A DNA stretch of 64,000 nucleotides from JAFEDN01 sp963832945 (lineage in GTDB: Bacteria > Pseudomonadota > Gammaproteobacteria > Coxiellales > Coxiellaceae), in contig CAWHVV010000004.1 of NCBI GenBank assembly GCA_963832945.1, forward strand, positions 1 to 64,000, written 5' to 3'. A program made the translations under genes and the position numbers. The notes below the pieces were generated by a model. That model saw only the letters and a list, made by a program, of their open reading frames with translations. It searched no databases and was not told the DNA's origin. Below, piece after piece: positions 16,367 through 25,479 of this stretch; position 1 is the stretch's first letter, and the number at the start of each line of letters is the position of its first letter.

Positions 16367-18211
16367 TTATAGAAAAAAATCAATGGGGTTTAATTCTGAC
16401 TCCTGCAGTGCCTTAGGTAGCCAACCCATCTTTACAGGTACTTCATACAGTCTTCCAATAGCAAATCTAGGCCAAAAATGACGTAAACCCGGAACAATAA
16501 CTTTAAGGACCTTAAGATTAATAGAAGGTCGTGTTTGATCTAACAATAAAATGTTTATGCCTTTTCTCTTTAAGAGGATTGAACTAAATTTCAACATTTC
16601 CTCCTCGCTAGATAAAAAAATATCAAATTTCGATTGATATTGATTATTGGGTTTAAGATAACTTTGATTTTTTAAGTTAGAAAATTTGAGCCATTCTTGA
16701 ATTTCTTTACGGATAATTATTTTTTCATCTTTTTTATTTAAAAATCTTTCCATTAAAAGCATTTGATTCATTTCAAGCAAAGCACTTTTTAATGCTATTT
16801 TTGGGTTCAGATGACAACCAAATCCAAAAACGATTTCTGATTCTTCTTTCTTTCGGCATGAAATAGCTGTGAACACTGGTATTTCTAAATCCGTGGTTAA
16901 ATCAAGCACCCAGAATTCACGTCCTAAGCTTGTATGTTCTTTTATAAAGGAATCAATTGCTTCGTCTTTAAAATTTTTTATATTAACTTGTGGTTTACTG
17001 AGTCGATTATACCACCACAGTGCAACAGCATCTCTCTCTACTAATTCAAATAAACCATGTAATATGGCAGACTCATAATTAAAATGAGCTGCATTTCCAT
17101 TGGAATCGTGTTGACAATAGAGTGGTGAATTAGGTAGTTTTAAAGGATGAGAATGATATTTGTAATATAAAAATTGAGTCGGTAAATAAAATTCCTGATT
17201 TTGAGTGAGTGAATATACAGGGCTCCACTCAATTTCTTGATTTTCATTGAAAGGCAAGGGAATTTGATTAAATGGATTTCCTTTATTATTGATTGCATTC
17301 CTTTGCTGATATTGTGTTTGACTGTATAGCATACAGTCATTGGGATGAATTGCTTTTGATCCTAAGCCTTGCAAGCTGTCAACGATTCGCACTTCATTCC
17401 CTTTAAAGAAACCAGAATATCTTTCTAGCGCTTCCGATACAGCGATTAGTTTAGCCTTACTTCTTCTAAAGCCTTTTCCGGCACAAACGATACGATACTG
17501 ATCTGTTTCCTTTAATATATTGTGATTTTGATCAGGTGTATTAAAAGATGTATGACACACATAGCAGCCCGGCAGTTTATAAGTTTTGATTTGTGAAATA
17601 ACACCGCTTATTGGGCTAACATAATGCCATATTTTATCTAAGCCCTGACTTTTACAATGAGAACAATCTTCCTCAATCAGTACATGATGATAACGGGTAC
17701 TCCATTTCAACGTATTCATGGTTAAAATTTTTCCGTTTAACGAATGATCTTTAGGATTTTGCAAATAGCGTTTAATCTCAACAGCCATTAATACAGAAGC
17801 GAGATCAAAAGTGAGTGGAAGTTTAGCCGCAGATAAACTGGGAGGGCGTTTTAAATTCTTTTTTAATGTAATTAATGTTCTTTCAATTTGATTGATTTCA
17901 ACCCGTTTCTTCAGGCAAAGATAGCAGCCGGCTTTTTTTAGGGTATTAAATATAGGCCCCAGCCAAATTTGATAGCCATTGGGTTTTATTAACATCCATG
18001 GCCGCCGTGTTTCAAGATTTTTCTTGTGAATTTCCAGGATGTCAGGATGCAAATAATCGTCTATTAATACTACATCAAGTACCGAAGTATTGTCGTTCTT
18101 GATTTGAATACCAAAATTGACCAGTATAGAGCAAAATTCAGAAACTGATACATTCCCGATGCCTATCACTGCCACTGAATGACTTAGATATTTTGATTCA
18201 TTCCCACCCAT
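16367..18211 (-). CDS. YcaO cyclodehydratase with E1-like N-terminal domain
   Basis: A 614-residue protein. Residues 1-190 are an E1-like partner domain with two zinc CxxC pairs (C96/C99, C183/C186); residues about 195-614 are a YcaO domain with the ATP/Mg motifs VSEALERYSG (E260, E263), ELVERDAVALWWYNR and ALLEMNQML. YcaO enzymes use ATP to turn Cys/Ser/Thr of a precursor into azolines. The C-terminus ends NPIDFFL and not with the PxPxP tail seen in several TOMM enzymes. It is the first gene of the operon; the start ATG has no strong ribosome binding site. A third CxxC (GCYVCH) lies at about residues 216-219. Confidence 0.92.
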   Translation of the reverse strand: MGGNESKYLSHSVAVIGIGNVSVSEFCSILVNFGIQIKNDNTSVLDVVLIDDYLHPDILEIHKKNLETRRPWMLIKPNGYQIWLGPIFNTLKKAGCYLCLKKRVEINQIERTLITLKKNLKRPPSLSAAKLPLTFDLASVLMAVEIKRYLQNPKDHSLNGKILTMNTLKWSTRYHHVLIEEDCSHCKSQGLDKIWHYVSPISGVISQIKTYKLPGCYVCHTSFNTPDQNHNILKETDQYRIVCAGKGFRRSKAKLIAVSEALERYSGFFKGNEVRIVDSLQGLGSKAIHPNDCMLYSQTQYQQRNAINNKGNPFNQIPLPFNENQEIEWSPVYSLTQNQEFYLPTQFLYYKYHSHPLKLPNSPLYCQHDSNGNAAHFNYESAILHGLFELVERDAVALWWYNRLSKPQVNIKNFKDEAIDSFIKEHTSLGREFWVLDLTTDLEIPVFTAISCRKKEESEIVFGFGCHLNPKIALKSALLEMNQMLLMERFLNKKDEKIIIRKEIQEWLKFSNLKNQSYLKPNNQYQSKFDIFLSSEEEMLKFSSILLKRKGINILLLDQTRPSINLKVLKVIVPGLRHFWPRFAIGRLYEVPVKMGWLPKALQESELNPIDFFL

Positions 18212-18274
18212 ATCAATAAAATATAGCAGTTTTTAGGAGTAACGCTTTATTGGCTGAAAATTATGTGGTGGTTA

Positions 18275-18304
18275 ATTATAACCTAATTTGGGGGTGAGCG
18301 TCTA
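18275..18304 (-). promoter_or_regulatory. Candidate sigma-70 promoter of the RiPP operon
   Basis: On the minus strand TAGACG and a perfect TATAAT are spaced by 18 bases, about 65 bases upstream of the ycaO start. The -10 is ideal, the -35 matches four of six. It is the only promoter-like pair seen upstream of the eight co-directional, mostly overlapping genes. Unproven. Confidence 0.35.
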
Positions 18305-18339
18305 ATTACAGACCCTATTCCCCTTGCCCTATTTAAATC

Positions 18340-18515
18340 CTCATTTTCAGGTCTGGATTTTCCATGTTATATGGTAATATCGCTTCATAGTCACTGACCG
18401 TCTTGCATTAGGGTAGTTCAGTGAAGAGGTATTTGAGATAAGCGACAGGATTGAATAGATGCATTTTTGCAGTTTCGATCAGGCTATAAAGTCTCGCACG
18501 GGTATGAGCGCCGAC
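18340..18515 (-). pseudogene. IS66 transposase C-terminal remnant
   Basis: The minus strand encodes GAHTRARLYSLIETAK, then NPVAYLKYLFTELP, an in-frame stop and a stretch TVSDYEAILPYN; all three pieces are the conserved C-terminal end of IS66 TnpC transposases. Nothing else of the element remains. It is fused directly to the fkbM-tail repeat, so it marks an old junction at the edge of the RiPP island. Confidence 0.65.
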
Positions 18516-18639
18516 ACTATAGATTCAAAATATACACAAAAGCGAAATATTTTTGCCTGTCTTGGTCAGGATTCGCTCAGTGGTGCTAATGATTTTATGG
18601 ACTGTTTTTTATGGTTAGAGAAATTGAGTAGAATATAGG
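18514..18639 (+). repeat. fkbM 3'-tail repeat, copy B
   Basis: An imperfect direct repeat of 7545-7669 (end of the FkbM methyltransferase gene) with no coding sequence upstream of it. The bases between here and 18841 contain nothing recognisable. Confidence 0.8.
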
Positions 18640-18841
18640 CATTTGGCTTGAAAGAACGGACATTTTTTTTTATTCAAGGCACACTTATTATTTTTAATTT
18701 GTATGTTGATGATCAGAATTTTTCGTTTGCTTTTGTAATTGAATTTTCCTGCTCTAACAGCCACTTCCCTTTAACTACTGTAAATCCGGTGATTGATTAG
18801 CGCGCTTCGTAGTCTGATTGTCTCGTAGTTAATAGAGAAAA

Positions 18842-19141
18842 TCAGGATAAACCAGATGTTTGAAAAAATAATTCCTGTAGCGCTTCAATTTTTTGAATAC
18901 CCAGTTTTTTCAAGCCGCTGGATTTCAGGTTAAAAACTGTTTTCAGGCTGATATGGCTAATTTCAGCAATCTGGTCATACGTTTTTCCACGCGCGAGCAA
19001 GGTCAGAACCTGATATTCCTTATCCGTCAGGGAGCGTACATGATCCTGCTGATTTTTTTGTTGAAACCGTATCAATTCCCAGGCAATGTTTGGCTGTAAA
19101 TAATGATTGCCTTCATATACGGACTTTACTGTAGATGGCGG
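18842..19141 (-). pseudogene. LuxR-type response regulator, C-terminal remnant
   Basis: The frame is open from a stop at about 19141 and reads TVKSVYEGNHYLQPNIAWELIRFQQ, the end of a receiver-linker region, followed by a full LuxR helix-turn-helix (SLTDKEYQVLTLLARGKTYDQIAEISHISLKTVFN). The receiver domain and the start codon are absent. An internal ATG at 19075 would leave 77 codons, essentially a lone DNA-binding domain. The histidine-kinase fragment at 22808 lies on the other side of the IS21 element and may come from the same two-component system. Confidence 0.7.
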
Positions 19142-19242
19142 CTAAAAACCGCGTAAATCTGGCGAAGGAGTATTAATCGTACCAATTAATCTAAAATATC
19201 ATTTCAGTATTTTTTATCAAAAACTTTTTTTAAAGCGAAGCG

Positions 19243-19371
19243 GTGGGTAACTCGCGTTAAGTCCTTCGCCTGGAAGGCGAAGGATAGCGAGTTATCCACG
19301 GCGGAGCGTTGAGTCGCGAAGCAGCGGTGGGTAGCCAGTGGGCAACAAGGACGTTGTCCACGGCTATCCAC
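19243..19371. repeat. Nested palindromic repeat pair
   Basis: Two consecutive cruciform units. First: gtgggtaactcgc (19243-19255) pairs with gcgagttatccac (19287-19299) and encloses a second stem tccttcgcc/ggcgaagga. Second: gtgggtagcc pairs with ggctatccac (19328-19371) and encloses gtgggcaac/gttgtccac. All arms begin gtggg or end tccac, so the units look related. The region is non-coding and lies between the LuxR remnant and the IS21 left end. Confidence 0.55.
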
Positions 19372-19647
19372 GGCTGCCGCGGAACACAGCACGGGAAGAG
19401 GACTCACTTTCAGGGGAACTCGACTTTTTGATGAAAGCAAAGAAGAAATTTTCTGATAAAAAACAGTTTACGGATGGAAATAAGAGCGATAATAAGGTCG
19501 CTGCTGACGCTATCTGGTGAAAGTTGTTGATTTAGAACCCCAATCACTGTCACCCCCTCGACTGCCGCGACCCGGGTTTATTATACCGCATTTTTCGATC
19601 CCATCGCACAGCTAACCCATTTATTTTTCGTCAGCGCTGGATGTCTG

Positions 19648-20103
19648 ATGGAAAATTCCGCACGCTTATATCATTGCTCCCGTTGCCGCCGCCGGGTAAT
19701 CATCTGCCGCGCTTGTGACCGGGGCCAGATTTATTGCCCAGGTCCTTGCGCTGGTCTGGCACGAGCGACTTCACTGCGCGCCGCCGCTCAACGTTACCGG
19801 CAAACCCGGCAGGGTAAGCTCAGGCAAGCCCTGCGACAACAACGTTATCGGCAACGCCAAAGACAGCGTCAATCACAAAAAGTAACGCATCACCGTTCCC
19901 AGGAAACGCCCATTCATGATCTAGTGATCCTCAAGGTTAAAAAAACCCGGCGGCGAGTCCCTGAAGCCAAAAACTCCGAGACTTCCTGTCATTTTTGCGG
20001 GAATTCCGGCTGGAGATTCCTTCGCCCCGGTTTTTTACGCCGTTTTTCCCAGGTGCGTGCGTCAGCACAACCACAAGGACCTCCTGGGTGTACTTCCCTT
20101 TAA
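19648..20103 (+). CDS. Zinc-ribbon accessory ORF of the IS21 element
   Basis: A 151-residue protein, extremely rich in Arg and Gln. Its N-terminus has a Cys cluster (YHCSRCRRRVIICRACDRGQ then IYCPGPC) that can form one or two zinc knuckles, followed by a basic region with repeated RQRYRQRQ. It ends shortly before istA. I recall similar small Cys-rich, Arg-rich ORFs just upstream of istA in other IS21-group elements, where their role is unknown; a nucleic-acid-binding helper is a guess. A second CHFCGNSGW motif sits near residue 118. Confidence 0.6.
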   Translation: MENSARLYHCSRCRRRVIICRACDRGQIYCPGPCAGLARATSLRAAAQRYRQTRQGKLRQALRQQRYRQRQRQRQSQKVTHHRSQETPIHDLVILKVKKTRRRVPEAKNSETSCHFCGNSGWRFLRPGFLRRFSQVRASAQPQGPPGCTSL

Positions 20104-20120
20104 ACCTTTGGAGCACTTGA

Positions 20121-21677
20121 ATGACTATTTCTGATGACCTGGAAGCTAAAATCTTGCGTTTCTATCATGTCGAGCAATGGCCCATCGGCACGATTGCCCG
20201 ACAATTTTCCATCCACCACAGCACAGTCAGGCGTGTACTGGCTCAGGCAGGTATTTCTAAATCCGTGATCGTCCCTAAAAAATCCATTCTCGACCCTTTT
20301 TTACCCTGGGTCATGGAGACTTTAGGGCGATTCCCCAACCTCACCGCCAGCCGTCTGTATTCAATGGCCTGTGAACGCGGCTACACCGGTGGGCCAGACC
20401 ACTTTAGGCATCAGATCGCGTTACATCGGCCACAACCAATGCCCGAAGCCTATCTGCGTTTACGCACCTTACCCGGTGAACAGGCTCAAGTCGACTGGGC
20501 TCATTTTGGTTCCATCACCATCGGCAAAGCCAAACGGTCCTTAATGGCTTTTGTGATGGTCTTGAGTTATTCGAGAAAAATTTTTCTGCGATTTTATCTC
20601 GACGCCCGCATGAGTAACTTTTTACGGGGACATGAAGCGGCTTTCCAGTCCTTTGGCGGTGTGCCCAAAGTGTTGCTCTATGACAATTTGAAAAGCGCCG
20701 TGCTGGAACGCCAGGGAGACGCCATTCGCTTTAATCCCACTTTATTAGATTTTTCAGCGCATTATCGCTTTGAACCCCGGCCAGTCGCTGTTGCCCGGGG
20801 TAATGAAAAAGGTCGGGTTGAGCGCGCTATCCGTTATGTGCGCGATAATTTTTTCCCTGCCAGAATTTGGAAAACCGTAGAAGATTTAAATCATCAGGCA
20901 CAGTACTGGGCTGATACCCAGGCCGCCAATCGGCCTTGTCCCGAAGAATTTTCAAAATCCGTTCGGGCTGTCTTTGAACAGGAGAAACCTCTTCTGTTTC
21001 AATTACCCGATCATCCTTATCCTACCGCTGAGCGGGTCGAGGTCAGAGTCGGTAAAACACCTTATATTCGCTTTGATCTCAACGATTATTCCGTACCACA
21101 TACCGCCGTGAGGCGCCTGCTCACCGTGGTGGCTGAACCGGAAACCGTGACCATTATCGACGGAGTGGCCAATATCATTGCCCAACATGCTCGCTGTTAC
21201 GATAAAGGCCGCCAAATTGAAGACGCCCAGCATATTGAAGCCTTAGCCCAACAAAAAGCAAAAGCTCGCCTCAATCGCGGCCAGGATCGGTTAATCCAAT
21301 CCGCCCCGGCATGCTCAGCCTTCCTGATCCAGGCCGCTCATCATCATTATGCTTTGCGAAGGATCGTCAATGATTTATTAATTTGCCTGGATTGCTACGG
21401 CGCTCAGGAACTCAATATCGCCGTTTCACAAGCTTTGGCTTGCCATTCACCTCATCCGAATACCGTGCGTTTAATCCTGGAAAAGCGCCGAAAACTCAGT
21501 CGACAACCACCACCCATTCCAGTCGAACTGCCTCAGGATGAGCGGGTTCAAAAAATGGTGGTCCAACCCCATTCCCTCGCTATTTATGATCAATTAGCCA
21601 ACGAACACGCCACAAACCCTTCAACACCAAACCCTATAGAGAACAAAACGGAGAACATCAACCATGAATCATCCTAA
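20121..21677 (+). CDS. istA: IS21 transposase IstA
   Basis: A complete 518-residue IstA: N-terminal helix-turn-helix (IGTIARQFSIHHSTVRRVLAQ, about residues 20-40), DDE integrase core with the first Asp in QVDWAHFG (about 125), the second in VLLYDNLKSAV (about 190) and the Glu in EKGRVERAIRYVRDNFF (about 232), and a C-terminal basic region. It cuts and joins the element ends. It overlaps istB by 14 bases. The 3' half is nearly identical to the partial copy at the window start. Confidence 0.93.
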   Translation: MTISDDLEAKILRFYHVEQWPIGTIARQFSIHHSTVRRVLAQAGISKSVIVPKKSILDPFLPWVMETLGRFPNLTASRLYSMACERGYTGGPDHFRHQIALHRPQPMPEAYLRLRTLPGEQAQVDWAHFGSITIGKAKRSLMAFVMVLSYSRKIFLRFYLDARMSNFLRGHEAAFQSFGGVPKVLLYDNLKSAVLERQGDAIRFNPTLLDFSAHYRFEPRPVAVARGNEKGRVERAIRYVRDNFFPARIWKTVEDLNHQAQYWADTQAANRPCPEEFSKSVRAVFEQEKPLLFQLPDHPYPTAERVEVRVGKTPYIRFDLNDYSVPHTAVRRLLTVVAEPETVTIIDGVANIIAQHARCYDKGRQIEDAQHIEALAQQKAKARLNRGQDRLIQSAPACSAFLIQAAHHHYALRRIVNDLLICLDCYGAQELNIAVSQALACHSPHPNTVRLILEKRRKLSRQPPPIPVELPQDERVQKMVVQPHSLAIYDQLANEHATNPSTPNPIENKTENINHESS

Positions 21678-22445
21678 TCATTACGCTCATTTATATCAAC
21701 GCGCTCAGGCATTAAAACTTTACGGATTATTAACCCACTGGGAAGAAGTCAAAGAGGCTCCCTGGCTAGCTGATTTACTTCATTGGGAAGAAACTCAACG
21801 GACTGATCGTGGCCTGAAACGGCGCCTGGCTTCTGCTCACATTGGCCGCTTTAAACCCCTGGCTCAATTTGACTGGAGTTGGCCTAAACAATGTGATCGA
21901 CAAGCGATTGAAGAACTTCTGAGTTTGGAGTTCCTGGCTGCGGCGACTAATGTCATTTTTTGTGGACCCAATGGCGTCGGTAAATCCACCATCGCTTCTA
22001 ATATCGCTTATCAAGCTGTTTTAAAGGGACAGACCGCTTTATTCACCACCGCCGGGCAGATGCTTAACGATCTGTCCGCCCAGGATGGAGATCGGCCCTT
22101 CATCGTCGTATCCAGCATTATTCTAAACCTGCTTTACTTTGTATCGATGAAGTGGGGTATCTCTCTTATTCTAACCGCCATGCCGATTTATTATTTGAAA
22201 TTATTTCTCGACGATATGAGAAAAAATCTACGTTGGTAACCACTAACAAGGCTTTTTCTGAATGGGCGGAGATCTTTCCTAATGCCGCTTGTGTGGTTTC
22301 TCTCATCGACCGGCTTGTTCACCATTCTGAAATTATTCACATAGATGCCGAATCTTATCGGGTGAAGGAATCTAGAGAAAAATCTTCTCGACAGAAAGCA
22401 ACTCGCGCACAACACAAGAAAACATCTTCCAGCGCCCACCATTAA
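21664..22445 (+). pseudogene. istB: istB with single-base frameshift
   Basis: Compared with the intact istB at 806-1588 this copy reads atcggccc where the other reads atcgggccc, i.e. one G is missing at about 22094. The frame continues wrongly to a stop at 22239, giving a 191-residue protein that keeps Walker A but loses Walker B. The correct frame resumes as ...GYLSYSNRHADLLFEIISRRY to 22445. Copy 2 probably depends on IstB from copy 1. Confidence 0.9.
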
Positions 22446-22596
22446 TTTTCTACTGAATTGAGTAGCCCTCAGAAAAAATTCCTTTCTGGGGCCGGTCATT
22501 CATTCAAAATTAACAGCTCCTCGCTTCGCCATGTTTACGCGCTTTTTCTCAGCCGTTAACACGGGTGCGATTTTTTCTGTGGGACGCTAAATTATC

Positions 22597-22758
22597 AGCA
22601 ATTCCCGCTGAGTACAGCGAAAATTGCTTCCTGTTTTTATCCTGCGCTCGGCGGAGCCGATGCTCGGAATGAAGGGGGAGAATCGCGATTCTCCCCCTTG
22701 CGATCCCCCATCGCGGGGATAATTTTCTACGAAAATTATTTTTTTATAAAGGTGATTT
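22597..22758 (+). repeat. Hairpin-array dispersed repeat, copy A
   Basis: A non-coding unit of 162 bases made of consecutive stem-loops: agcaatt...aattgct, a tcggc/gccga stem, the perfect palindrome gggggagaatcgcgattctc with its ccc tail, a gcgatccccc/cgcgggg stem and ataattttc/gaaaattat. It is almost identical to 62929-63090. It lies directly between the IS21 right end and the histidine-kinase remnant. Confidence 0.85.
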
Positions 22759-22807
22759 ATTTTATTAAATCAAATAGTTAAAACTCACCGGGAATTGCTG
22801 GTGGCCA

Positions 22808-23345
22808 GAAAGCGGCAACTCATTTGTTGTCTGCTGGGCAGACGTTATTAAAGTTACTGAATGATGTGATTGAATTTTCGCAATGGACTACCGGCCAGCC
22901 ACCGGTGAAACAGGTGCATTTTTCAGTGCGAAAAGTCATCCAGGAAGTGGTGCAACTGATGTGGCCTGCGATGGAAGAAAAGCGGCTGATTTTCAAAGTG
23001 GAGTATTGGCGTCTTTCTCGCACAGTGCGTGGCGATCCGTTTCGTCTGCGGCAAATTTTACTACACTTGCTCAGCAATGCCATTAAATTTACGCATCACG
23101 GCGAAATCAGCATTCTCGCCCAAGGTATGGAGCGAACTAAACATGACTGCACGCTCAGTATCGCCGTGAAAGATACGGGCACAGGGTTGGTAATGGCAGC
23201 ATCAAGGATTTTCCGCCCTTTACTTTCTAATCACACAATTGAAAGCTTACCATTAACGCCCTTTTCGATATTACAATCATATAATCATCCAAAAACTGTC
23301 TTAACTGTTGCAGTTATTCGTGGCTGCTATGCAACTTTGGAATGA
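22808..23345 (+). pseudogene. Sensor histidine kinase fragment
   Basis: The open frame gives AATHLLSAGQTLLKLLNDVIEF, the end of a HisKA dimerisation domain (the His box itself is missing), then an ATPase domain with RGDPFRLRQILLHLLSNAIKFT (N box) and VKDTGTGL (G1 box). Homology stops after the G1 box and the remaining 40 codons are unrelated. It resembles hybrid ArcB/BarA-like kinases. Both ends are lost, so it cannot signal. Confidence 0.75.
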
Positions 23346-23471
23346 AACGAAAGCAAAAGTGCAAGGGCGCCAAAATCAAAAGTCAACGCAAGGATATTTG
23401 CGCAAGAGCTGATATTTTTATCTTCATCTGTATACCAATGCTCATATAAGCTAGACGACATGTCCCTTTGA

Positions 23472-24290
23472 CTACTCGGGTTGGCAATGAGGACAATAAA
23501 CTGTTGTTCTTTTATTAATAACTATTTTTTGCAGTGTGGTTTGGCAGCGTTGACAGGGCAATCCTTCCCGGCCATAAACGGCGAGTTCCTGACTGAATAG
23601 TCCCTCCAGTCCATGTGGATTTTTAAAATCATTTAAAGTCACGCCTCCGGCGTCAATCCCTTTTTGTAGAACTTTTTTGGCGGCTTTTACTAAAGTCCGG
23701 CATTGTAATTTAGTCAAATTTTCTGCGGGCGTCAGTGGAAATAGGCCTGCGTAAAATAATGCTTCATTGGCGTAAACATTCCCAATGCCGACGACGATAT
23801 GATTGTTCATTAAAAATAATTTGACGGATATTTTTCGGCCCCGGGCTTTTTCATATAAGTAATTGGCTGAGAAGGATGGGCTGAAAGGTTCCGGTCCTAA
23901 ATCAGAGATTAATGGATGTTGTTCAGGAGGCTGCTCGGTCCATGTTAGACTGCCGAAACGCCTTGGATCGGTATATCGAAGTAACCAGCCATTGTTCAAG
24001 TGAATATCGATATGATCATGAGGTCCTGGAGCAGGTGCGGGCTTGTATAAGCTGACTCGTCCACTCATACCCAGATGCAGAATAAAGACACCTTTTTCTG
24101 TAGTGAATAATAAATATTTGCCACGGCGTTGTACATTAAGGATAGTGCTGCGGATGAGTTTTTTCGGTAAATTTTTAAGAATCGTCCAGCGTAAATGGTA
24201 ATTACGAATCACCACATTCGTAATTTTTTGTCCAACCAGCGTGCCGGTGATGGCTCTGCGGACGACTTCAACTTCGGGTAATTCCGGCAT
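23472..24290 (-). CDS. mutM: Formamidopyrimidine-DNA glycosylase MutM (Fpg)
   Basis: A 272-residue base-excision repair enzyme removing 8-oxoguanine and formamidopyrimidines. The start is set at 24290 because the family needs MPELPEVE: Pro2 is the Schiff-base nucleophile and Glu3 is catalytic; the longer in-frame start would bury it. Lys58 (RRGKYL) and the C-terminal zinc finger CQRC...CPHC are present, and the length is normal. An AAGG precedes the start. Nothing in the neighbours suggests an operon. Confidence 0.97.
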   Translation of the reverse strand: MPELPEVEVVRRAITGTLVGQKITNVVIRNYHLRWTILKNLPKKLIRSTILNVQRRGKYLLFTTEKGVFILHLGMSGRVSLYKPAPAPGPHDHIDIHLNNGWLLRYTDPRRFGSLTWTEQPPEQHPLISDLGPEPFSPSFSANYLYEKARGRKISVKLFLMNNHIVVGIGNVYANEALFYAGLFPLTPAENLTKLQCRTLVKAAKKVLQKGIDAGGVTLNDFKNPHGLEGLFSQELAVYGREGLPCQRCQTTLQKIVINKRTTVYCPHCQPE

Positions 24291-24334
24291 CATTAAAACC
24301 TTGATTTTCTCGTTAGTATAATGAATAGTTTGAG

Positions 24335-24462
24335 TCATGTCTCCATATTAGCCATTTTGTGGTTGGCCAGCCGTTTAACGGCATAGGCAGAAATGTCTAA
24401 GCTTTCGGCGATGGTAATAAAGGTGCGGCGCAGATCGTGCTGGATACGGTTTGATTTATATT
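24335..24462 (-). pseudogene. Tyrosine recombinase (phage integrase) fragment
   Basis: The minus strand encodes RIQHDLRRTFITIAESL...AYAVKRLANHK, the conserved His-x-x-Arg box II segment of phage integrases, and then stops before the catalytic Tyr. Only about 40 codons remain. It sits upstream of mutM and implies a former integrated element at this place. Confidence 0.7.
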
Positions 24463-24523
24463 TTAACATATATTACAATTAAAGATAATTTATTCAATCA
24501 TAAAGATCAAGTGGGGTAAGTTG

Positions 24524-25479
24524 ATGCATAATAAAAGTGAAATATTACCCTTCAGTGAATTTAAATTTAAAAAAGAGGGTGTTTCCTATTTGAATTGTAG
24601 ATTCGCAGAGGCAAGCAGAATTGAAACCAAAGAAGAATTTATACTTAAACCTAATGGCAATTCATATAGTTGCGCCTTTGAAAAATTGAGCTATGACTTA
24701 CTAGCACTTTGTGGTGTTAATGTCCCTCAAACCTATCTGGTTTATGAGGAAAAAAATAAACATTATTGGTTGGCTTCGCGCAAAGAAAAGGGCTATCAGG
24801 ACTTAAGCTGCTGGCTCCTTAAAATTAATAACGAACTTAAAGACGAGGCTAAAGGGTGGCTCCAACAACAAGCTATTCCAGGCACTAACGGTGAAAATAA
24901 ACCAATCGTGGGTTTATTTGAGAATGTAGCGGTTTTTACTTTTTTACAGATCTGGACGCAATAGGTCATCGATTTGGAAATATGGGATTGATTGAACAGC
25001 CACAACGATTTCAGGCAGTTAAGATTGATCCTGCAGATAGTTATTTTTTTGAAGTGAAAGAAGAGGCGAATAAACATGCCCGTGATTTAATAGGATTAAG
25101 CAATGGGAAAATTGATAGTTACCATAGTAAGGATGATGGTAAGTCCCATTTTGTCTTTCAACATGCTACCAAAGAGCAGATTGAAAATGGCCTACTGCGA
25201 GTGGCCCAATTAACTGACGAGAAGCTAAGATTAACAATATATAACAAGCAAATTCCTGATAATTTCATGCCGGAATCTCTAAGAAACATTATATTTACCA
25301 ATTTAAAAGCACGGCGTGATGCTTTTAGAAATATCTTAAACGAAAAAGGGATAAAGTGGGGCTCAAGAGAGCAAGAAACGCTATTTTGGCTTAAAAGAAA
25401 TAGATACAAAATTTGGATTTGCGCTGGCGCTGCTGCCGTTGTTGGCGTCAGTGTGTTAAGAATGGGAGCGAGCGTTTGA
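24524..25479 (+). pseudogene. Frameshifted kinase-like membrane-anchored protein
   Basis: Two adjacent frames (to 24964 and from about 24946) make one protein of about 315 residues once a T-run at 24937-24945 is corrected by one base. The first part has EFILKPNGNSYSCAFEKLSYDLLALCGVNVPQTYLV, resembling the start of HipA-like kinase folds (Lys in FILKP, then a helix); the second part continues DLDAIGHRFGNMGL and AVKIDPADSYFF, reminiscent of the Asp-x-x-x-x-Asn and Lys-Ile-Asp segments of that fold. The C-terminus has one membrane helix (WICAGAAAVVGVSV). Assignment to a kinase fold is tentative; similar proteins occur as effectors in Legionellales. Confidence 0.45.

Larger units (their letters stand above)
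19525..22561 (+). mobile_element. IS21-family element, copy 2
   Basis: Contains a zinc-ribbon ORF, istA and a frameshifted istB. The right end at 22561 is fixed by comparison with copy 1. The left end is only approximate: a TGTTGATTT at 19525 resembles the TGTTAACGG that begins the right end when read inwards. No target-site duplication could be recognised. Confidence 0.75.

Noticed and set aside
22597..22758. Considered a simple Rho-independent terminator
   Set aside because: It has several consecutive hairpins and near-identical copies elsewhere in both orientations, so it is a repeat element.
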